DNA from: Brugia malayi
Taxonomy: Eukaryota; Nematoda; Chromadorea; Rhabditida; Onchocercidae
NCBI RefSeq assembly: GCF_000002995.4
Contig: NW_025062476.1
Span: 6,747,001-6,811,000 of the forward strand
Direction of reading: 5' to 3'
Length of the DNA: 64,000 nt
Below the pieces are notes generated by a model. The model saw nothing but the letters and a program-made list of their open reading frames with translations, did not search any database and had not been told where the DNA came from. The translations under genes were made by a program, and so were the position numbers. This document shows, in pieces, positions 55,901-64,000 of the stretch. Each line of letters opens with the position of its first letter. Position 1 is the stretch's first letter.

Positions 55901-57971
55901 TTTTTTAAATTGTTGATTTATAACAAGTAACAATTGCTGTAGAACTAAATGCACTTCACTTTCGACTTTTGATTTTATTGTTTAAAATTTACATAGATAT
56001 CAGTTAAAATGATCTGTGGCTGTATATCCAGTTTATATAGTTCTAGAGGTAGATTGATAAGAATGTAATTGGATAGAGCTGAAAATGAGGAATATCACCA
56101 TGCCAATTCCGCTTAAGCGACTGACGCATGTGGGACATTCATCTTATATAACATGCTTAAAAGACATTCGTTCTGATATATCCAAAATGTCTCATTCTTC
56201 TCATTTCTATTTTAATGGAACTGCAAAGTTTTTCTTTGTGCTAGCATCAAATTGATTTATAAGTCGAGTCTTGAAATGATGATTTGATATCACTATGCAA
56301 AATATGCCAGTGAATCTTTACATTGCAGAAGAAAGGACATGTGCACCTGTTGAGGAGACAGTGATAGAATGCTAACATTGATCAATAATCGACTTTACAA
56401 ACTATGTAGTTAAAAGAAGCTTAAAAAGACAAAATTTGAAGTGAGTAATTGGCATTTGAAAGTATTAACATGAGAAAAGCCTACTAAGGTAAGTATGGAA
56501 GTAAGTGGAAGTTCAAAATCTTCTGGAGATAGAAGTCTAGTCCAATCAGTAGTGTGAACTAGATGGCCATGTAGAAGTTGACAGTTTTGGGTTGAACAGG
56601 TTTATATCATGGAATGGTGATAAGAAAAGCAGTATCAGAATCATATTTAGTGACTACGCTGAATTTGTCAACCCAACTATTTTGAAATAGAAATACAACA
56701 GAATCAAAAGTTTCAACATGCTCAGAACTACCAAAGGTTACAAAGATGGATATTTTATTTCGGAAGTTTTGAAAAATGATTTTATTGCAGTACAAAAAGT
56801 AAAAATACGAATTCTTCTATGCTAAAAAGATTTATAGGTAAAGGTTAAGGAAAGAAAAAGTAGAATGAAAAGCATATTCCGTGGGTAAGAAATAATATTT
56901 CAGAAATAATAGATCGATGAGATTTCCGGACGGAAGTGCAAATATTGACATAGATGAGAATATGCGATAGAAAGTAATGTTCGGAGTACAAAATGCGTAG
57001 AGAGGAGGAGCTGGAAAGGAAAGCATTTGAAGAATCGATTCAAAAAATGGAAAAAGCATTTAAGCAGCCGTAATGTTGAAATTCCTTACCGATCCATATG
57101 CATTCATTTCATTTCAACAGATATTTAATTACGGAGGACTAATTTTAATTGTTATCATATTATTTTGTTACTTTATTTAGTTGAACTGATCATACGTCAG
57201 AGCTTAATATATTTTATGGAGAAAATATGTATTATTCACTTCATTATCCTTCTCGTCTTTCTATTCTCTCCAAAATAAACTCATTATTCGCTCTCTTATA
57301 CTTTCACCTAGTCGGTCATCACTTATTTCATTAGAATAATGAAATCAGTATTTTGACTTGTTCTTGAACACGCACAACTTATTTCTTTTCACACAATTTT
57401 TAAAAATTAATTGAGCCAATGATAATGTCATTATTACTATAATTTGTTTTGCTTGCAACTAATTTTTCCCGTTAAATTTATGACATGAAATAATGCTACC
57501 TTTGTTCATGCAGCCGTATAATTACATAAAAATTTAAGAATATATATACTAATTTCATAAAATATTTGAAGCTTCATAAGAAAAAAAAAAAAAAAAAAAT
57601 ACTTGCAACTAATGTTTTGTATCACAAAAAGTCTCATTCTAAATTAGTATTGATCCACAGAATGCATTTTAACGTTGGATAAAATCACATGAGTATTTTA
57701 AGTATTCGTAATATTATATTACAAAAGAGTTGCATTTGTAATTAAATATTCATAACCGGATGATACTGTTTGAATATCGGAGGAAACATTGCTGAAAGTG
57801 AACTAAATGCATAACTATTATTTAACGCATATAATCATGTTATGAACAATAATTTTTTTAAAGTTTTAACATCAAACAAAAAAGGAATGAACTTGAATGA
57901 GATGAATTATTAAATAAGAATGCACCCCGATTTAATGACTTCAATATTTAAAAGTCAATGGAAAGACTATC
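52910..57971. other. 5 kb without a firmly recognised gene
   Basis: Upstream region of klp-7 and beyond. It holds an 18-base near-palindrome (TCTTCGAG-GA-CTCGAAGA, about 53848) and long A/T runs. At 56460-57075 plus-strand pieces look protein-like: MEVSGSSKSSGDRSLVQS; a GYKDGYFISEVLKNDF segment; and a final MRREEELERKAFEESIQ frame. They are interrupted by stops and do not join into a model. A decayed gene is possible. Confidence 0.35.
56487..57073 (+). pseudogene. Possible coding remnant
   Basis: Several short frames with protein-like composition lie in order on plus: a Ser-rich start at 56487, SDYAEFVNPTILK and GYKDGYFISEVLKNDF at about 56640-56800, and a charged helix MRREEELERKAFEE ending at about 57073. 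A TAG splits the second block, and acceptors between blocks give conflicting phases. Minus-strand frames over the same bases are hydrophobic and could instead be the relic of a membrane protein. No family recognised. Confidence 0.2.
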
Positions 57972-58711
57972 TTATTCCTCATTATCTATAACACTTTCTG
58001 TTGGACAAATCAAATTCAATTTCAGTAAAAGATAGAATGCTAAAGAAACAACAATAAGAAATACTATAGAAAGTAAATAAGCAACAACGGTAGGCTGTAG
58101 TCGGAAACAACATTCGGTATCCGTCTCACCGCAACAGGAATAATAATGAAGTGCTGAGCCCATCGGACATTGAATATACCTAAAATTAAGTTGTATTTAT
58201 GCTTCTTTTTTAGTTTCATATTTCCGCTTCCGCATGAAGTTGACGAATGGAATTTGCATGATTTCTGGAGAATTTTTTACCGAAGTTTGAATGTATCTGG
58301 AAACCTCATTTAATTTGGAAATCATATTCATTAATTTAAATATTCAAAGAATTTTATACTCCTTGTTTATAACAGCAGATGATAAGTTCCTATTAACGAT
58401 AATTAAGGTTATAGTTCTCCGATCAATTAAATTTTATTTTATAAGAAAGAATTAAAAAAAAATTTTTTTTGAGTGGAATCTTGGATCCTGCATTCATATT
58501 CTCTTTTAAAAAAAAGGAAGAATTGTTACTTGCTTATAGTTCGATTCCGACACCATTGCCCGTAATGTTTGTTTGCCCAGGTAGTTGGTTTTGGATACTT
58601 CTCTCGGCCATCATCAACTGGATCAGGCCAGATCTCAGTGGAAACAAGAATTTCGTTCACCAGACAACAAAATACAATTATAACAGATGAGGGACAAAAC
58701 CTGAACAACAT
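57972..58711 (-). CDS. Small six-cysteine single-pass membrane protein (Shisa-like pattern)
   Basis: Two exons, 58530-58711 and 57972-58179, joined in phase (AA|G = Lys61), give 129 residues. The N-terminus MLFRFCPSSVIIVFCCLV is a likely signal peptide. The ectodomain has exactly six cysteines: Cys54, Cys65, the pair Cys76-Cys77 and the pair Cys84-Cys85, in the order WC...QCPMGS...YYSCCG...ECCF. A hydrophobic segment follows (about 91-113, TVVAYLLSIVFLIVV...), then a short acidic tail ending VIDNEE. C...CP...CCG...CC before one membrane span is the layout of the STMC6 group (Shisa, WBP1/VOPP1-like small adaptors), which handle trafficking of receptors or ubiquitin ligases. The pattern is seen; membership and function are inferred. 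A nematode-only family is the alternative. Confidence 0.65.
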
Positions 58712-61700
58712 CTATAAATATATCATTAGTATTACCGCAACCTCTCAACTATGAACAGATCTAATAATAATACTAAATATTAATAATGGCGCTTGTTACA
58801 ATGGCATGAAGAAAAGCTAATTCATCCATTCCGTTATAACGAATCAGCTAATTTTGTTCTTGTCAAGATAAGCTTAAAAGCCAAAAATATTGATAAAATT
58901 TAAGAGTTTTTGAAAAGACGAGAAATATGAAATTGAATTACAATGACAAAGGGATTCCAAGCAGCAGTAATTTCCATAATGTTACTGCAACAGTAAAGTA
59001 ATAAAAATTTCACCTGAACTGGCATAAATTTTAAGGAGGACGTTTCGAGGGCGGGACTGTTACGAAATAGAAATGAAATACTACTTTTGATGAATTCATG
59101 AATTTTATTAGAGATCAAGCAGTGGAAGAGGTTGAAAGAGATGGTGCGCTGATGGTGGCTGGAAGAAAGAGACCGTTGGCAAATGACAATCAGCGATCGT
59201 TCTGATGAAATGAGGTGCTATTAACGGAATCGCAGAGGGAAGTGTAAAACACTAAGCGCAAAAGAAATATGGTGGCAGTGTTTTACACCTCTCCGTGGCA
59301 AAATTATTTTTTCCGTTTCTGATAAAATCTGTTTCATTTGCTCAAACAATCATTCTGCGCTTTTCAGCAAATGTTTTTTTATTGTTCATTATCAGGATAT
59401 GGGCTTTTAATCATTATTAGATTTTTCATGTTGATTAAATCAATAAAATATTTGCTGCCTTCTCACTTTAATTGTTTTCTCATCTGTTTGCCTTATATGA
59501 CAATTGAAGAAATTCATTCATAAGAAATTGCTTAATCATCCAGCATAGTCTTATTTGCAGCATACTAATTGGTATTTATGTCTAAAAGTTCGAGAATTTA
59601 AAAGTTATTTTCTTTACTTTATCATACAATTCTTGTAAGTTTGATTGAATCGAATCAATTAATAATAATATATCAATTCCTTCTTAACAGTTCAAGAATA
59701 TAGTTGCAGAATCAGGTTCAACTGTCGTAAACGGAAAAATGTACAAGCAAACGTGTAATGGTAATTTACTGAAATCGGTTTATGCATTACTGTATACGGC
59801 GAAACAATTCTGAACAAGAAAGCATTAGCAAAATTTGACGGAGAAATTTTAGCAAATGATGTGTCCACGTCTTTAGAATAGTAGTAGTAGTAGTATTTTA
59901 CTAAAAAGATGCAAGAAAACCTGTTTATGTGAAAAATGTATCGGTAGACAGCAATTCAATCATAAGAATACAAAACAAAGAATTTAGTAAAATTAGCTAA
60001 GGAATTTTTTTATTTCAAGAAAACGACAAGTCTATTTGATTTACATGTCTAATTGTATCGTTTCACTTACGGTTAAATAATGCGATCATTGCGCATTTAT
60101 TTATGTTCTGTGGTTTACTACTTTATGATTAAGCAGTAGAAAGCAGTAAAGAGAGTCCATTCGAAAAAAGACAATAATATTAGATTTACGAATTAAATTT
60201 GCGGTTGCTCATATTATTGTGATTTAAATGCGACAGTCATCATTGGATGCGTTTCCGAAGAATAAGTCAACTTATTATTAAAATTATTATATTTACCGAT
60301 GAAAATATTTATCAATGTTACTTTAGTTTGCATTAAATCTTTATCCGAGCACACCTTAATTTCATAATTTTTGTAACAATTTTATAAGAAAGTTTAGTGT
60401 TAACATATAATCTACTTCAAAGTAAATAAGAAGGCATTAAAGAATATGAACACACTCTTACAATAACTTATATAATTTATAACAAATAAAAAATTTTCCT
60501 AAAAACCTAAAATGTAATAGTGGTGAAGTGTTCATTTAAATCCGAAATATTGAAGAATTAATTAAAAATAAAAGTTAATATGTTTAGTATGGCTCAATGA
60601 AGAAGAGAGAAAAAAGAATAGAAAATAAATTTTTAAATCAGTTAACTCAGCTCAATCAGTTATTTAAGCAGTTATTTCAAGTCTAGTGAAGTATTTTTAA
60701 AGCTTCTACATATATGTATATCTAATATCTTGACTTAAAAAAAATGTATTTATATAAAAAGTATATATACATCATAATTTGATTCCAAAAAAAGAAAGGG
60801 AAACAAGCCTTTTATAAAATAAAGCCTGATCAATTAAAGTAAAAAGTGCTTTGCACAGTTCCAAAGTATTAGTGATCTTACTTTGCCTGTTTAATTACTA
60901 ACTGCATAAGGTTAAGACACTATCTAATATCTCATAACGAACAGATAAGATAGTAAGTGTTTCCGTTTTTGCATTGGTTCCTTCAAGCCAAAAGAAAATC
61001 TTCAACATTTTTATTGTCAAACTTTTTTGCTCGCAGTTCTACAATTGATGCGCTTTTAAAATTATTTTTTATATTTAAGATATCCCTGAACAGATGCGAC
61101 GTTATTCTAGATCATTTGAAATTCGCTTCTTGTTTTAAGCTTTTCTTTTCTTAATAATCTATCTTTATTGTTTATTTTACTTTATTTCAGGATAAGACAA
61201 GGATATATTATTTGTGAGGGATATGAGAGCTTTGAAGATGAAAGGCTCAATGAGTGTAGTGACCAACTGAAGGTAATTCTCGAAGCTTTTCCTTTACCAA
61301 ATACATGACAAATTATCGTCAATCGTCCAACGGTCGTTTGGTAAATGAACAAAGAGTAAAAGTTCGTAAATTGATGTCCCGAGAGCTAATTGATTTAAAA
61401 GAATTGTCCCTGTGAAGTGTTCTCTCTTCTCTTGTGTCACACAATAATGAATCATTTTTCAATCAATTTGTAAAGTGAATTAATTATATATAAAAAAGAA
61501 TTACAATTAGATGGGTGGATGGAAATAGCAAACTTTTATAATAAATGCCCGATGAGTTATTGTCGTTAACTTTTAATTTCCAGAAGATTCAATATGTCAA
61601 AAAAATATGTTTAAGATAACGTACAAGAGAAAGTAACATGACAGTTGATTCAATCCCAAAGTAGAGATTTTCATGGTACTAGAACAGACTCATTTCTTAT

Positions 61701-62501
61701 TAGCAAGACTATGTTAATTTTTATCCTCTGATTAGCAAAAATTTCATAAAACTTAATTATAATGATTTAAAATGCGTCTGTCTGTATCCATAAGTAATTA
61801 TAGTATTGTTGGTATTCATTGTCAAAGAACGAAGAAATGTTTTCTCTGTGTGTGATAAAATTTAAGCTATTGAAATTGAGAAATAGTAACAAACTTCGAG
61901 AAGAAACTTTCTGAAAAGAAGAGTTTTTGATATTTAATAAAAAGGGTTCACTGAAAATCGAAAAGTTTGTAAGAAGTAGGAAGATTTCAATTGTTTCAAA
62001 ATATTATGTCTGCTATTCACTTTACTTTTTCAGTTCTGAATTTTCATTTTTAATTAAAGCTGGAATTTTATCGCTCTTCAAAAACTGAATGCCTTTTCAA
62101 CTCTTTACCAAAATGTTTTGAGAAAAGATCTAACAAAGTAGTTTTTTCTCAGATATTTCAGACTATGACCACAGAATGGAAAAAAAAAATTGTTACAATG
62201 ATTATTAAATATTCTTATTCCCGAAAACACTTCCACCAAAACTTTACAGTATTGCATTAAATTTCAGGAAAATTTCCATTTTATATCTAACCATTAACAA
62301 CACAATCAAATTTATAACTCTAGCAAAAAAAAAAAAAAAAAATATTTTTTTTCTTGCAAATGAAAATTCATGCAAAATCTTGCAAGCCGTTAAACACTTA
62401 GATCTAAATAAGATTAAAGGTCGAAATTTAGCGTTACTTGAGAGTATTTCAATGAACAAACCTAAAACATAAGAATTGTATACAATCTCGATAGAATGCA
62501 C
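58712..62501. other. Gene-poor region
   Basis: About 59030-59290 is slightly richer in G+C and may be the promoter of the membrane-protein gene. An inverted repeat lies at 59242-59288 and a GTAGTAGTAG microsatellite near 59880. An acceptor-like tttcag followed by an open stretch at 61190-61230 has no partner. No gene recognised. Confidence 0.4.
59242..59288. repeat. 12-bp inverted repeat, 23-base loop
   Basis: GTGTAAAACACT (59242-59253) and AGTGTTTTACAC (59277-59288) are perfect reverse complements. A few more pairs (GGGA with TCTC) extend the stem beyond one mismatch. It sits about 530 bases upstream of the six-cysteine protein gene. Confidence 0.8.
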
Positions 62502-63916
62502 TCAATAAGCTCGAACTCTGGCAGCTAAATGCTTAAAGATCACATTGTCGTCAGGGAATTGTTTCTCAAAAGGATCCTCGAATTTACATCCAATTTCAAA
62601 TGCTTTCGGACTATTAAGGCATTTTCCTGATCGCCATAAGTACCAATCGCCGTCTTTCTGAGTGAGCTGTAAGTAGAGCGAGAATCAGTAATGGTTGTCA
62701 TATAAGAAATGTATAATTTGAGGGAAGGGGAATACTTGGGGATCATTTACAGTTATTCTTAAATGTGAATTTTAATACTTTAAATGAGAAAGGCTAGCAA
62801 AATTTACTCCGTATGAAATGAATTTGAAGCAGTTTTTGTCGCTCAACGACTTTGAATGAAACACCAAATGAGCGTTTGGACAAACAATGGCGCAGAAAAC
62901 TTTTGCATTTTCACCTGAACCTTCCTGTAAAAAAACGAATTTACACAAAACATAGAGAGATAAGTTTACAGAATCACTGTTTACTCTTTTATTCTTAATT
63001 CAATGCTTAAATCATTTTCATCTGCTAATTTACCTGCGAGCTAAAGCAATTTCTTGATCATTAATTTGCTAGATCAATGGTGGATTATTTTGAAACACTA
63101 AGAATTATTATGCTTTTTGAATTTATTTTACAGAAAATCCGCTACTTCCAGTTTAGAAACTGTGTTTTTGTTAAAATCAAATTGAAAAAAAAAATCAGCA
63201 AATGTTTTTTTTTTTTTTTTTTTCTTTTTTTTCCTTCCATTACACAAAAACATAAGATGAAACGACCAGAGTAAAGTTCAACTTCACTGTTCTAATTCTT
63301 AATGCACAGTTCTTCCATCTTAATTTGATTTCACAATAATTTGATTCAGTTCACAACAAGCAGTTTTATTTTGAACATTCTTGACATCGAAAATTTCATT
63401 TGCTGTTAAGAAAAAATGTGATGAGACACTCTTTGACATCTGCTAAAAGTGTGTTAATTGTTCAGCTATAAATTAATACCGTAATGTGACGCTTTTGACT
63501 TTTATTAAAATGCCCTCATCTATCATCAAGAATATTGTTGTTGAAACGGCTTAAATTGACCGAATTTAGTAGTGAATGTAATTACAAAAATCTGGAGTAG
63601 TTTGTTTGGATTCTAAAAAGGATTTCAAGTCATTAGGCAAGATTGAATTTCTATTCTAGATCGCTAGTGACATAACCACTGGTTTCACTTCAGCACATTG
63701 AATTGCAAGGTAACTTTACAGAGATTGCTTATGAAGGCACAAACAAATTTCATTTTTGAAGAAAATAAAACGCGCTAACTGTGTAGCAGCCGGAACCTTC
63801 CGGAGCATTTCTACCCGTTTCAAATTCTTCATTTTTCAAAACCAAATGACAGCCAATTTTGCCTGATGAGCCATCCGTTCTTTTGTCACTCTCTGTACAA
63901 TCCAGTATTCGATACT
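62502..63916 (-). CDS. Cysteine-rich, probably secreted protein (5' end missing)
   Basis: Three exons join in phase: 63780-63916, 62808-62924 and 62502-62666, coding for about 139 residues. The first exon begins mid-codon after an acceptor (ttatag), so the start, presumably with a signal peptide, lies beyond the right edge. The first part reads YRILDCTES, then GKIGCHL, F-x-x-G and GSGCYT, which faintly recalls nematode fibronectin-type-I-like (MIG-18-like) modules. The second and third have KVFCAIVCPNAHLVFHS, NCFKFISYG, DGDWYLWRSGKCLNS and FEIGCKFEDPF, ending LAARVRAY. Eight cysteines are visible. WYLWRSGKCLNS is distinctive, but I cannot assign a family. The short spacer between exons 1 and 2 may hide another exon. 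Confidence 0.55.
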
Positions 63917-64000
63917 CTATAATAATTAAAATTTTCATAGATTCTGAGTGCATTGGTAAATCCGAGTAGTGTTAGAAAACAAAAAAATAAACAAACAAAC
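63917..64000. other. Right edge
   Basis: Intron sequence of the preceding minus-strand gene, cut by the window end. Confidence 0.5.

Noticed and set aside
56832..57059. Hydrophobic minus-strand ORF as a chemoreceptor fragment
   Set aside because: The hydrophobicity mirrors a charged plus-strand frame; no receptor motif or exon partner is visible.

Overview
The window looks like nuclear DNA of a filarial (onchocercid) nematode. It is AT-rich, its genes are split into many short exons with gt..ag introns and U-rich tttcag/ttttag acceptors, and several start codons lie 3 to 27 bases after a lone acceptor, as expected for spliced-leader trans-splicing. The strongest lineage marker is a five-exon aspartyl-protease inhibitor of the Ov33/Bm33 (pepsin inhibitor-3) type. 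Genus cannot be decided from sequence alone. I saw no bacterial, Wolbachia-like, rRNA or tRNA segment.

Layout. 1-12.7 kb is gene-poor: an achaete-scute bHLH gene (1023-1849, minus), then about 10 kb with candidate control elements, two possible orphan first exons (5587, 8845), a 33-bp minisatellite (10.6-11.3 kb) and a G-rich island (11.5-11.7 kb). At 12.76-14.43 kb is the aspin gene (minus). 14.4-20.4 kb holds nothing I can name. At 20.4-24.5 kb lies a 13-exon BRAP/brap-2 gene (minus). After a 5-kb gap with a TGCA-rich block comes the ADP/ATP carrier (29.4-31.2 kb, plus), the only certain plus-strand gene.

31.7-52.9 kb is a dense minus-strand block: a UBASH3/Sts-like phosphoglycerate-mutase-fold protein whose catalytic residues are lost, mitochondrial carrier homologue MTCH, TRIP4/ASC-1, and kinesin-13 (klp-7, 18 exons). 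53-64 kb is sparse again: a small six-cysteine single-pass membrane protein (57.97-58.71 kb) and a cysteine-rich, probably secreted protein running off the right edge (62.5-63.9 kb).

The named genes are mostly unrelated housekeeping or regulatory functions: ADP/ATP exchange and outer-membrane insertion in mitochondria, microtubule depolymerisation, Ras/ubiquitin signalling, ribosome-associated transcription/translation control, and neural fate specification. I see no pathway-level cluster. The most interesting points are the dead phosphatase, a GC-AG intron in klp-7, a hairpin over the last klp-7 splice acceptor, an exon fragment copied into an ANT intron, the coding-capable minisatellite, and two unassigned membrane/secreted proteins. 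Exon borders were placed by hand from splice consensus, phase and family resemblance remembered from general knowledge; no alignment was run.
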